DNA of 64,000 bases, from contig CANQBO010000002.1 of the NCBI GenBank assembly GCA_947589475.1, forward strand, positions 1-64,000, given 5' to 3'. The stretch's first letter is position 1. Each line of letters begins with the position of its first letter. This DNA is from an uncultured Clostridia bacterium. Lineage in GTDB: Bacteria; Bacillota; Clostridia; Christensenellales; CAG-917. Both the position numbers and the translations under genes were made by a program. This document shows, one piece after another, positions 53,085 through 61,545 of the stretch. The notes beneath the pieces are model-generated. The model was not told the DNA's origin and did not search any database. It saw nothing but the letters and a program-made list of their open reading frames with translations.

Positions 53085-54398
53085 ATGGATATAGACAGTT
53101 TGTCAAAACAGACGATCTCGAATGAGGACATCGCGGCGGAAATAGATTTCACCGCGGATTTTTCACGAGAGTTGCAAAGGTACAAAGGACGGCTCACGGG
53201 TACGGCGCAGGAGACCGCTTGCGCGCGCGCTATAAGGTCCAGACTCGAGGCGGAAACGGATACTCCCGTGCGCATGGAGGCGTTCAAGGCGAAGCCCGCT
53301 TTGGGCAGGGGCTGTTTTTTCATGCTGGGCATATGGTTTTTGCTGTCATATGCGCTGTATTACGTGTCGTTTGCGGGCGGGAGGCTTGTAGGCATATTGC
53401 TTACGCTTGTCGCGCTTTTCAACTTCGCGATCGGCAGCGTCATAATTCTGCTGCTGTTTTTGGGCAACAAAAAACTCTCGGGCATATTGAGCGACGAAAT
53501 CTCTTACAACGTCGTCGGCGAGTGTTGCAAAAATCGCGACCGCGACGTCAAGGAGCGCGTGATCGTCATCGCGGATCATCACGACGCGGTACAGGGGAGC
53601 ATACTTCGCGACTACGGGCTTATAAGGCGGCTCACGGTGTTGCTCTGCCCCATATCCGCGGCTGTGTTTGTGCTGTTTTGCATACTCAAGATGGCGATAG
53701 GCACCGAATCTCCGGACGCGTCCGTCAAGATTTCCGTATTCACGGTCGTTCCCGCCGTGCTGGGCGTAATGGGCGTGGTGGCGACCCTATTCCATTATTC
53801 GCCGTTTGCGCGGCATGCAAAGATACCAAACGGACTGTCCATATGCACCGCGATGGCGACTTACGCTTATTTTGCGGAACAACCCGAACTACTGCCCGAC
53901 GACGTACGCTTGGTGTACGCGTCCTTCGGCGGCGAAAATTCGGCGCACAGCGGGGCGGAAGCTTTCATCAAAGCGCACCCCGAGTTTCATAACGCCGCAG
54001 TTATATGTATAGGCGACGTCAGCGGCTCGGAGGTCAAGATCGCGGAATACGACCCCATACGCAGACTTGAATTTTCCACACAGCTCACATCTTCCGTCAG
54101 CGGAGTCGCTCACGAGCAGGGCGTTGAAATTTCCACGATACCCCACAGGACCCTATTGCAGGCGCTGTCTCAATTGCACGGTTATCCGAGCACCGCTTTT
54201 GCGAAACACAACGTCCGAAGCACGACGCTCATGTCTTTGGGAGAATATGTCGACGACAAGACGGAGAGCAGGATGTTCAAGCTTGCCGTGGGCACGGTGT
54301 TCAGGCTCTTTGACGATATACCCGTGCAAAAGGACGGCTCTTCGGCAACGTCCCTAAATTTGGGACAGGCAGAGATGCGCGCCATTTCAAGCAAGTGA
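53085..54398 (+). CDS. Degenerate M28-like membrane protein
   Basis: 437 residues. The layout matches the membrane M28 peptidase at 7274-8584: N-terminal soluble part, four hydrophobic segments (two near 85-135 and two near 180-245), then the rest of the M28 domain. IADHHDAVQGS and CIGDVSGS are present, but the bridging-aspartate motif is replaced by KIPNGLSICTA, the Glu-Glu pair reads GGENSAHSG, and no final YHT..D motif appears. It is probably inactive as a peptidase. No ribosome binding site; candidate leaderless start. The EIIC-like gene follows by 19 bases. Confidence 0.65.
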   Translation: MDIDSLSKQTISNEDIAAEIDFTADFSRELQRYKGRLTGTAQETACARAIRSRLEAETDTPVRMEAFKAKPALGRGCFFMLGIWFLLSYALYYVSFAGGRLVGILLTLVALFNFAIGSVIILLLFLGNKKLSGILSDEISYNVVGECCKNRDRDVKERVIVIADHHDAVQGSILRDYGLIRRLTVLLCPISAAVFVLFCILKMAIGTESPDASVKISVFTVVPAVLGVMGVVATLFHYSPFARHAKIPNGLSICTAMATYAYFAEQPELLPDDVRLVYASFGGENSAHSGAEAFIKAHPEFHNAAVICIGDVSGSEVKIAEYDPIRRLEFSTQLTSSVSGVAHEQGVEISTIPHRTLLQALSQLHGYPSTAFAKHNVRSTTLMSLGEYVDDKTESRMFKLAVGTVFRLFDDIPVQKDGSSATSLNLGQAEMRAISSK

Positions 54399-54417
54399 CT
54401 CGGGGAGGAAATTAAGC

Positions 54418-55728
54418 ATGGAAGATGAAAGCGTAAAAGAAGAGGAAGAAGTCGCTCTCTCGATTGCCGAGGAGGAAGAGGAGCCTCAAGAGGAAGGCGA
54501 CTCCATGACATGCGGCGAAGAAACCGCCGCTCCCGACGTAAAGGAGACCGCGCAGGGAGGCGGAGTGCTTTCCTATATCGGGCAAAGAAAGCGCAAGGCG
54601 ACGCCTCTTGAGATACTCAAAAAATATTGCAAACGCTATTTTATAGACGCCTTCACGGGCATGGCGCAGGGGCTGTTTTGCACGCTCATCGCGGGCACGA
54701 TACTTGCGCAGATAGCAAGTTGGTGCGGGCAAAACGGGTTTGCGCTCACGCTCGATTACATTTCCCGACTTGCGAAGGTGCTTATGGGCGCGGGCATAGG
54801 CGTAGGCATAGCCCACAAGCTGGGCGCAAAACCTCTCGTAATATTCTCCGCCGCGGTCACGGGGCTTGTGGGAGCGTTCGCGGGGCAGATGACGGAGGCT
54901 CTTATCCACGGCACGCACTTCGACCTTGTGGTGCTGGATACGCTGAAAACCGCAAGCGTAGGCAATCCCATAGGCGCGTACATCGTGTCGCTGCTCACGG
55001 TTGAGATCGCGGGGCTGTATGCGGGCAAGACAAAGCTGGACATCGTGCTCGTTCCATTGGGTATGATGGCGCTTTGTTTTGCGGGGATATTCGTCGCGTG
55101 GCCGTTTATCAAACTCATAGACCTGTTTGCAAAGGCAATAGTGTTGCTCATCGAGGCGGGCGCGGCGGTCAAAGCGCTGACGGGCATAGTCGTGGCGATC
55201 GTTATGGGCATACTTTTGACGATGCCCACGTCGTCGGCGGCGATATGGGTCGCCATTGCAACGTCGTCCATAGCGCTTGAAAATCCCGAGGCTTTCGCCA
55301 TTGCGGGCGGCGCGGCGGTCGCGGGCTGTTCCGCGCACATGATCGGCTTCGCGGTGGCGACGATACGCGAAAACAAGCTGAGCGGACTCATCTCGCAGGG
55401 CATAGGCACGTCCATGTTGCAGATACCCAACATTATGAAAAAGCCTATCATAATGCTTCCCGAAATTGTCGCGAGCGCGGTCGCGGGGCTGGTCGCCGTA
55501 CTTATGGGGCTACGCTGCGACGCGGCGGGCGGAGGCATGGGCACGAGCGGGCTTGTCGGCGTGTTCAGGACGATAGATATGTCCATGCAAGCGGGACTAC
55601 CTCAGTGGCAAATCGCGCTCGGCGTCATACTTTGCCTGTTTTTGATACCCGCGGTCGTCAGCTTTTTAGTCGATCTTGGGCTTAGAAAACTCGGCAAGAT
55701 AAAACCTGAGGACGTTGTGCTCGGCTAG
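54418..55728 (+). CDS. Orphan PTS EIIC-like membrane protein
   Basis: 436 residues. The first 65 residues are a very acidic cytoplasmic tail; the rest has about nine hydrophobic segments with glycine-rich motifs (GAGIGVGIAHKLGAKPLVI, GGAAVAGCSAHMIGFAVA, GGGMGTSGLVG) matching the PTS_EIIC_2 family. No EIIA or EIIB genes are nearby, so ordinary PTS sugar transport is doubtful. GGGGAGGAAATTAAGC precedes the ATG. Part of a run of membrane-protein genes. Confidence 0.75.
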   Translation: MEDESVKEEEEVALSIAEEEEEPQEEGDSMTCGEETAAPDVKETAQGGGVLSYIGQRKRKATPLEILKKYCKRYFIDAFTGMAQGLFCTLIAGTILAQIASWCGQNGFALTLDYISRLAKVLMGAGIGVGIAHKLGAKPLVIFSAAVTGLVGAFAGQMTEALIHGTHFDLVVLDTLKTASVGNPIGAYIVSLLTVEIAGLYAGKTKLDIVLVPLGMMALCFAGIFVAWPFIKLIDLFAKAIVLLIEAGAAVKALTGIVVAIVMGILLTMPTSSAAIWVAIATSSIALENPEAFAIAGGAAVAGCSAHMIGFAVATIRENKLSGLISQGIGTSMLQIPNIMKKPIIMLPEIVASAVAGLVAVLMGLRCDAAGGGMGTSGLVGVFRTIDMSMQAGLPQWQIALGVILCLFLIPAVVSFLVDLGLRKLGKIKPEDVVLG

Positions 55729-55869
55729 GTCTGTTCGAGAAAAATCAAATAAGCGCGCGTTCTTTTAAAAACGCGAGAGAATACTCCGCAAGACTAAAAG
55801 ACGCATAATAAACGCACTATGCGGGAAACGCTTATGATTTAAAATGCATTCTGCAAATATAGAGGAGTT

Positions 55870-56448
55870 ATGAGGTCGGACATCTCGGGGAAAGCGAAAC
55901 GGCTCACAAGTTGGATGGCGCTTACGGCGGCGGTGTGCGTAGGCGCGCTTGCGGTCGCGGTGTTGCTGTTTTTCGAGGTATGGTGGACGGGGCTTATAGC
56001 GCTTGCCGTCAGCATGCTCAGCGGCGTAGCGACCGTACTGCTTTTCATGGCGTATCAGGCGGACAGGCGCCGAAACATGCGCAGGACGGAGGAGGAAGAA
56101 GAGGATGCGCGAATAATGGCTCTGCTTGAAATGTCGCGCTCCCAAAGCGGCACAGATACGGACGGAGGACAAGGAGCCGCAAAGGACGACAAAAGAGGCG
56201 AAGCGGAAACTAAAACAGAGGCTGAAACAGGCTCAACGGATAATAACGCGTCCTCGGGAAACAGCGAAAACATATCCGAAGCGGGAGAAGAACGACATCA
56301 CGAGAATGAGGACGAGGGAGGCAGACCGAGCACTCTCGAGATGCGCCCGCCTCTAAAACTACTCACGGTCGAGGAAGCGAAGTCGCATATGAACGGCGAC
56401 GAAAAAGAAAGAGATGACAATGCGCAAGATGACAAAAACGGGGGTTAA
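55870..56448 (+). CDS. Two-helix membrane protein with acidic tail
   Basis: 192 residues. Two membrane helices (about 16-37 and 40-61), then a long cytoplasmic tail full of Glu, Asp, Lys and Ser (from 72) with the ordered piece PPLKLLTVEEAKSHM near the end. No family recognised. ATAGAGGAGTT directly precedes the ATG. Between the EIIC-like and ECF genes. Confidence 0.6.
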   Translation: MRSDISGKAKRLTSWMALTAAVCVGALAVAVLLFFEVWWTGLIALAVSMLSGVATVLLFMAYQADRRRNMRRTEEEEEDARIMALLEMSRSQSGTDTDGGQGAAKDDKRGEAETKTEAETGSTDNNASSGNSENISEAGEERHHENEDEGGRPSTLEMRPPLKLLTVEEAKSHMNGDEKERDDNAQDDKNGG

Positions 56449-56504
56449 ACCTTAGTTTTTGTACATATAAAGTTTTGATTTTGTTGGTAGGAGGAAAAAA
56501 GACC

Positions 56505-57071
56505 ATGTTGGATGCAGTTCTCAAAAAATTGTCGGCGCCCGCAAGGATTTCAGTCAAGGGCGCGATCGCAGTCGTGCTTGCGGCGCTCGCCGTAGGACTT
56601 CCCCAGCTTGCGCACATAATAGGCGGCGCGGCGGCGGGGTCGGTATGGATGCCCATGTATTTGCCCGTGTTGCTTGCGGGCTGTCTGCTCGGCTGGCATT
56701 GGGGCTTGCTTGTGGGAGTGCTCTCGCCCATAGTGAGTTTCGGCTTCACCTCTCTCGCGCTGAACAGCGCAATGCCCGCGCTTGAGCGTTTGCCGTATAT
56801 GACGCTGGAGCTTGCCGCATTCGGCGCGGTGTCGGGCGCGTTCACGGGGCTTATGAAAAAGAGCGTGTTGTTCGCATTCCCCGCGGTGCTTGCGGCGCAG
56901 GTCGCGGGCAGGGCGATATACGTCGTCTACAACCTCATAGCGGGCAAGAGTTTTGCGTCTTTAATGAGTTCGGTACAGACGGGGCTTGTCGGGCTGTATG
57001 CGCAACTCATCATCGTGCCGCTTGTCGTCATAGGCGTGTATGCCCTCATCAAGCGCGCGGACAGGGAGTGA
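56505..57071 (+). CDS. ECF transporter S component (substrate unknown)
   Basis: 188 residues, six hydrophobic segments. PQLAHIIGGAAAGSVWMPMYLPVLLAGCLLG is typical of small ECF S components, which bind vitamins or cofactors and use a shared ATPase module encoded elsewhere. AGGAGG lies before the ATG at 56505. No riboswitch was seen upstream. DUF1893 follows, with a terminator between. Confidence 0.75.
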   Translation: MLDAVLKKLSAPARISVKGAIAVVLAALAVGLPQLAHIIGGAAAGSVWMPMYLPVLLAGCLLGWHWGLLVGVLSPIVSFGFTSLALNSAMPALERLPYMTLELAAFGAVSGAFTGLMKKSVLFAFPAVLAAQVAGRAIYVVYNLIAGKSFASLMSSVQTGLVGLYAQLIIVPLVVIGVYALIKRADRE

Positions 57072-57110
57072 GCATTTGCTGTTTTGGCGCAATTTGGAAA
57101 AGGAAAACAC

Positions 57111-57149
57111 AACTCTCCGACTTTTCGTATGAAACGGCGGAGAGTTTTT
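57111..57149 (+). terminator. Terminator behind the ECF gene
   Basis: AACTCTCCG pairs with CGGAGAGTT, followed by TTT. Confidence 0.75.
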
Positions 57150-57186
57150 GACCTGTAGCAGGTCATGAAGGGCGGAGGTACAAAAT

Positions 57187-57585
57187 ATGAGCGAAGTCAG
57201 CAGAGGAAGCTATCTCATCATCAAAAACCGCGGACACGTCGTGAGTTTTTTCGAACACGGCATAAAAAACTTGTGGCAAGCGGCGACGGGCGAGGGCAAA
57301 ATATTGCAGGGCGCGGACGTCGAGGACAGCATTGTCGGCAAGGCGGCGGCTCTGCTTATGATATGCGGCGGAGTAAAGAGCGTAAAGGCGGGTGTACTCA
57401 GTGAGGGCGGCAAGTCTGCGCTCGAGGAGTACGGCGTGCCATATGCCTATGACGTCCTTGTCCCCAACATCATAAATCGCAAGGGCGACGGAATTTGTCC
57501 CATGGAAGATGTCGCAAAGGACTGCGACCCCACAAACATAATCGCCGCGATAGAGCGCAAACTCATCGCGCTCGGCATGCTGTGA
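57187..57585 (+). CDS. DUF1893 family protein
   Basis: 132 residues, matching DUF1893 (cytidine deaminase-like fold). VGKAAALLMICGGVKSVKAGVLSE and YDVLVPNIINRKGDGICPMED are the hallmark blocks with a conserved cysteine. Cytoplasmic; biochemical role not established. GGCGGAGGTACAAAAT precedes the ATG. Its place behind an ECF S component suggests a cofactor-linked role, which is inference. Confidence 0.8.
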   Translation: MSEVSRGSYLIIKNRGHVVSFFEHGIKNLWQAATGEGKILQGADVEDSIVGKAAALLMICGGVKSVKAGVLSEGGKSALEEYGVPYAYDVLVPNIINRKGDGICPMEDVAKDCDPTNIIAAIERKLIALGML

Positions 57586-57633
57586 CGCCGCTATAATTTG
57601 AGCGAAAACAAGAGTTTAGAGGAGTAGTTTTTT

Positions 57634-58056
57634 ATGAAGAAATTTGCAAGCGTAATCATTGCAGTGGTAACATTGATATTGTGTTTTACATTATCTGCTT
57701 GCGGAAATAAATATATAAGCCATTATAGTGCTACGCTGATGGTAAGGACAAATACCTCAAACAAAGCATCGGTTTCATTTGATAGTTTTAGCGGAATAGA
57801 TGTAATAAAATTGAAAAACAATAGCGCGGACGAGGTATTTATATCTTATGAAGCGACGTTGGGAGAAGGAAATGTAAAAGTTCACTATGATTTTAATGAT
57901 GAAAAGCTGAACCTATTTGACATTGAAACCGACGGTTCTGCCAAAGGAAAAACCGAAACTTTTACAGGCAATAAAACGATTTACATAATCATTGAATCAG
58001 ACGGCAAATGTAGCGACGGCAACTTTTCGTTTGTTTTGGAAAAATCAGAGAAATAA
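57634..58056 (+). CDS. Small lipoprotein, unknown
   Basis: 140 residues. Signal peptide with lipobox TLSAC near residue 23, then a beta-rich domain of about 115 residues without recognised family. AGAGGAGTAG precedes the ATG. This gene and the next few are poorer in GC than their neighbours, which may mark acquired DNA. Confidence 0.7.
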   Translation: MKKFASVIIAVVTLILCFTLSACGNKYISHYSATLMVRTNTSNKASVSFDSFSGIDVIKLKNNSADEVFISYEATLGEGNVKVHYDFNDEKLNLFDIETDGSAKGKTETFTGNKTIYIIIESDGKCSDGNFSFVLEKSEK

Positions 58057-58081
58057 ATTACAATTTAGCGGAGGATCGAAT

Positions 58082-58291
58082 ATGGTTATGCCTGTTATGC
58101 TTATGAGGAAAAGACACATTATAGGCAAGCTATTAAAAATGAATGCCGTTTCGGAAGAAACCGCCGTTACTTTTCAGGATGCGGGCGTCATAAATCCAAA
58201 CGGATTTCATAAGTTTACCTTGCGCTTGGTAGAACAAGGTATTCTTCATCAATGCGGAGAGAAATATTATTTGGACACTACAAGGCTGTAA
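58082..58291 (+). CDS. Small protein, possible winged-helix, unknown
   Basis: 69 residues. Basic N-terminus MLMRKRHIIGKLLKM, then a helix-rich stretch (EETAVTFQDAGV) and KYYLDTTRL end, reminiscent of a small winged-helix. GGAGGATCGAAT precedes the ATG. Confidence 0.65.
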   Translation: MVMPVMLMRKRHIIGKLLKMNAVSEETAVTFQDAGVINPNGFHKFTLRLVEQGILHQCGEKYYLDTTRL

Positions 58292-58325
58292 ACAAAATTT
58301 AAGAGCGGCACAAGTTGGGAAAGAA

Positions 58326-58898
58326 ATGGAAGTAAATAATTTGCTCGATGCGAAAAACAGGGACGATTTTCGGGCGTGGCTCGAAGATAATCACACAAAA
58401 GAAAGCGAATGTTGGGTGGTCGTAAAGCGCGGCAGACCGCTGGGCAGCGACACTTTTTGGTATGTGGACGCCGTTGAGGAAGCGTTGTGTTTCGGTTGGA
58501 TAGACAGTACGACCAAAAAATTGTCAAACGGCGTTACGGCTCAAAAATTCGTGCCGCGCAAAAATGGAAGCCGGTGGTCTGAACTCAACAAGGAGCGTTG
58601 CCGCAGAATGGAAAGACTCGGAAAAATGACGGACGCGGGGCGCGCCGTTCTTCCCGATATGTCAAAAAGCGGTTTTGTGATAGACGAGGTCATCTTGAAA
58701 GCATTGCAAGCGGACGAAAGAGTATGGGCGAATTTTCAAAATTTCCCCGACCTGTACATAAGAGTTAGGATCGATACCATTCAAATCAAAAAGAAAAATC
58801 TCGCTTTATTTCAAAGTCGGTTGGAAAAATTCATTTGTAATACGCGGCAGGGCATTATGTATGGCGAATGGAATGACGGCGGAAGGTTGCTAAATTAA
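58326..58898 (+). CDS. YdeI/OmpD-associated family protein
   Basis: 190 residues. RDDFRAWLEDNHTKESECWVV, VEEALCFGWIDSTTK and FVPRKNGSRWSELNKER are the recognisable blocks of this family, named from links to antimicrobial resistance in enterobacteria. Biochemical role uncertain. Only a weak ribosome binding site (GGGAAAGAA) before the ATG. Confidence 0.8.
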   Translation: MEVNNLLDAKNRDDFRAWLEDNHTKESECWVVVKRGRPLGSDTFWYVDAVEEALCFGWIDSTTKKLSNGVTAQKFVPRKNGSRWSELNKERCRRMERLGKMTDAGRAVLPDMSKSGFVIDEVILKALQADERVWANFQNFPDLYIRVRIDTIQIKKKNLALFQSRLEKFICNTRQGIMYGEWNDGGRLLN

Positions 58899-58922
58899 AT
58901 CAAAATAGCGGAGGAAACTGTT

Positions 58923-59438
58923 ATGTCGATGAAATGCTTTTTGGCTTTGGAAACGCAACTTCAAAAGACGGCATACAAATATAAGGATATCTTGCCCACA
59001 ATTGAGAGCGGCGATATGTGGTATGACGGTGGCATAGCGTTTAGGGCGGAGCTGTCCGAGCAGGAAAAGCACTGTTTGGGCGATGTTTTCAAGGGTTTTA
59101 GCTGTTATGCGATAGACAGCGAGTTGGGGCTTGAATACGAAACGAGGTACAGTTCTGCAATATCCAAAAACTATGCGGCAAACGCGCTTGAAGAGCTGAA
59201 ATGGCTCAAAGCGTTTGCAAAAAAACAGCTGATGAAGCAGGACGTATTTATGATCGTCAACCTTTGGCTTGGGCGAAAGACCGAGTTCAAGGGGCAAAAA
59301 GTCATCGACGTAAACGAGTGGGAACTTTCCGCGGACAGCGATTTTTGTTTTGAATACGGAGTCGTCTACAAATTTGTCGACAATTCTTTAGAGGCGACAG
59401 AGCGCCGCCGCCAAAGGGCTATGCGCTTTTCAGCTTGA
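58923..59438 (+). CDS. Hypothetical protein
   Basis: 171 residues, soluble, no signal or membrane segment. No family recognised. GCGGAGGAAACTGTT precedes the ATG, similar to the starts of the neighbouring small genes. Confidence 0.65.
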   Translation: MSMKCFLALETQLQKTAYKYKDILPTIESGDMWYDGGIAFRAELSEQEKHCLGDVFKGFSCYAIDSELGLEYETRYSSAISKNYAANALEELKWLKAFAKKQLMKQDVFMIVNLWLGRKTEFKGQKVIDVNEWELSADSDFCFEYGVVYKFVDNSLEATERRRQRAMRFSA

Positions 59439-59498
59439 AATGTTTGCGATTTTAGAGTATAATTTTGGCGACAAACGGGAATTTATGAGGAGAATTTG

Positions 59499-59906
59499 AT
59501 GAGCAAAATAAAACAATTGCCGATTGTTTTGACAATAAGCATCATACTTGCGGGTGTGGTCGTCTTGCTATACCTTCTCGACCCTGCTTTTGTCCCCGAC
59601 GCATACAGGGTCACGTCAATGGTAATTGTCGTTTCCTGGGCGTTTTTTATAATACCGTCCATTCTTTTCGGAGTGCGGTTGGCAAAAAAATATTTTGAAG
59701 GCAAATCGCCCGAGCATGCTTTCAGGGACGGGGTACGCATAGGCGTAATTTTGGGCTTCGGCGGGATGATCGTATTGAGTCTGCTCATCTCCCCCATAGC
59801 GGGAATATTGTGGTATATACAAACCGTCAAAAATATCGTCTCATCGAAGAAGAATAAAAATAAATATTCGGACAACTCGAATGAAGACGATGTTTTCGAT
59901 ATTTAA
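59499..59906 (+). CDS. Small membrane protein, unknown
   Basis: 135 residues. Three hydrophobic segments (about 9-28, 40-58 and 87-108), with a polar Lys/Asn/Asp C-terminal end. ATGAGGAGAATTTG precedes the ATG at 59499. No family recognised. Confidence 0.65.
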   Translation: MSKIKQLPIVLTISIILAGVVVLLYLLDPAFVPDAYRVTSMVIVVSWAFFIIPSILFGVRLAKKYFEGKSPEHAFRDGVRIGVILGFGGMIVLSLLISPIAGILWYIQTVKNIVSSKKNKNKYSDNSNEDDVFDI

Positions 59907-59996
59907 GGACTCAAAACAAAAGATAAATCGGCAGAGAAAACATAATGGAAGAAGTTAGAGTTGAAAATTCCCGTTTGCGGAGAGGCGGAGGAGGAA

Positions 59997-60443
59997 ATGA
60001 TGACGCTTAGAGATTTCACAACGGACGACGCGGAAAATTTGCGGCGATCGCATTATCAAAATATGTCGGTCGAAGCTGTTCGGGATATGATCCTTGAATG
60101 GAACAAATTAGAATACGAAGGCAAATATTTCGAGATGCTCGCGGTCGTGGACGGCGAAAATATCGTAGGCGAACTTTCTCTATTCGAGCATTCAGAGAGC
60201 GTAGTATCTGTAGGAGTCGAGATTTTCCCTGAGTTTCAAGGGCAAGGGCATGGCAAGCAAGCGGTCATGTCGGCGCTTGAAATTTGCAGGAGCAGGGGAT
60301 ATAAGATGGTTTGCGATCAAGTTCGGACCGACAACGCGGCAAGCATAGCTCTTCACAAAAGTTTGGGGTTTGAAACGGATGAGTACATATATAAAAACCA
60401 AAAAAATCACGACGTGTATCTGTTTTTAAAATCATTGAGTTAA
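59997..60443 (+). CDS. GNAT-family N-acetyltransferase
   Basis: 148 residues. The acetyl-CoA loop is FQGQGHGKQAVMSAL, followed by DNAASIALHKSLGF, the usual end of the fold. Substrate unknown. Two adjacent ATGs (59997 and 60000) follow GGAGGAGG; either may be used. Confidence 0.85.
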   Translation: MMTLRDFTTDDAENLRRSHYQNMSVEAVRDMILEWNKLEYEGKYFEMLAVVDGENIVGELSLFEHSESVVSVGVEIFPEFQGQGHGKQAVMSALEICRSRGYKMVCDQVRTDNAASIALHKSLGFETDEYIYKNQKNHDVYLFLKSLS

Positions 60444-60460
60444 TTCTGTTTTGAACGCCT

Positions 60461-60668
60461 ACACACATATTACGCCCTGTCAAACGCGTCCCGAATTGCG
60501 AACCACACACATATTACGCCCTGTCATTAGGTTTGTAACGGTTTGCGCTCATATTTTACGTGCCGTCAAATTTGCTTCAACACATAGTTTACGCCCGGTC
60601 ATTAAGATTTTCGATATTAAAACGACGTCGGAAACAAAACTGCTGATGTCGTTGCGGAATGATGATAT
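60461..60668 (+). repeat. Degenerate TTACGCCC repeats and left copy of a flanking direct repeat
   Basis: Four copies of an ATATTACGCCCTGTCA-like word at 60467, 60511, 60551 and about 60585 (spacings 44, 42, 33). The last runs into TTACGCCCGGTCATTAAG, AAAACGACGTCGG and GTCGTTGCGGAATGATG, which is repeated at 61517-61545 plus 62634-62690 with an IS inserted. No cas genes nearby. Confidence 0.65.
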
Positions 60669-60683
60669 AGGCGTATTTTTACA

Positions 60684-61157
60684 TCATTTTTCAATACTCG
60701 TAATTGAAAGCGTCAGTCCGAGAGGTTGCAACATTCGCATGAACGTAGTGAGTTGAGGGTCGGTCGTTCCCTTTTCCGTGCGGGCAATGCACGGTTGAGG
60801 AATGCCCGAAAGCACCTCAAGCTGTTTTTGCGTCAAACGTGCGTTCTTTCGCGCTTTGACAAACTCCTCGACAAGTTTTTGTCTGTAGGCGGTAATATCG
60901 CTTGGAGGGGCGCAGGGCAAACCTTTTTCGTACAACCCGTCGGCGGCGATGTCGAGGTCGTCGTTCCAGACAAGACCATATCCGCCCACATCAATTTTTA
61001 CCTGTTCATACAGCCCTTCGACTTGCCTAAGGGACTTAAACGGCGCATATTTCTCGATGAGCGGCTTCAAATCGAATTGTTTGTATTCGCCTGTCGCAAA
61101 CCCCACCAACAGAACGTAGTCGGGCAGTGTGGCGACAGATGTGATCTTGACAAACAC
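60684..61157 (-). CDS. DUF2442 and XRE helix-turn-helix protein
   Basis: 157 residues from a GTG start. The N-terminal 80 residues match DUF2442 (GEYKQFDLKPLIEKYAPF, GYGLVWNDDLDIAADGLYE). The C-terminal 65 are an XRE helix-turn-helix (RLTQKQLEVLSGIPQPCIAR). Such proteins often sit next to DUF4160 genes in what look like toxin-antitoxin-type modules, with the XRE part as DNA-binding repressor. AAGGAGGAAAGACC precedes the GTG. It lies 19 bases after the broken DUF4160 gene. Confidence 0.85.
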   Translation of the reverse strand: MFVKITSVATLPDYVLLVGFATGEYKQFDLKPLIEKYAPFKSLRQVEGLYEQVKIDVGGYGLVWNDDLDIAADGLYEKGLPCAPPSDITAYRQKLVEEFVKARKNARLTQKQLEVLSGIPQPCIARTEKGTTDPQLTTFMRMLQPLGLTLSITSIEK

Positions 61158-61176
61158 GGTCTTTCCTCCTTTTAAT

Positions 61177-61431
61177 TTATTCGATAGGCGGCAGTGCGTG
61201 GATATCTTGTGAGTTCCACATTTCCAAAAGCTCCTGCTGATGCAACGAAGTCCATTCTCTCACAAGTTTGTACGCTTTGTCGGGCAGATCTCCTTGCAAC
61301 ATTTCGAGAGTTCGTATGTCGATTATTCCGACATAATCGCCGTAGATGGCATGTATGTGCGGCGGATTGTGTTAGGCTCCGAAAAAGAACATTTTTATGA
61401 CCATTCCGTAAAATCTCGATATGACAGGCAT
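61177..61431 (-). pseudogene. DUF4160 gene with in-frame stop
   Basis: 84 codons read from ATG at 61431 as MPVISRFYGMVIKMFFFGA, a TAA stop, then HNPPHIHAIYGDYVGIIDIR and on to ALPPIE. Both sides match DUF4160 (the HNPPH histidine motif is intact), so this is one gene with a stop and about two extra codons at residue 20. Partner of the DUF2442-XRE gene. Mutation, assembly error or restart downstream are all possible. Confidence 0.75.
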
Positions 61432-61510
61432 TTTGATTCTCCTTCACGTTTATGTCAGGATTATAGCATATTAAGTATTATATGTCAATAACATAAAAGT
61501 TATAACACAA

Positions 61511-61545
61511 AGATTTATTACGCCCGGTCATTAAGATTTTAGATA
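61511..61545 (+). repeat. Right copy of the flanking direct repeat, first part
   Basis: TTACGCCCGGTCATTAAG and ATTTTAGATA match 60589-60615. The copy continues at 62634 beyond the IS. Confidence 0.7.

Noticed and set aside
60461..60605. CRISPR array
   Set aside because: Only four diverged words with uneven spacing and no cas genes; kept only as degenerate repeats.
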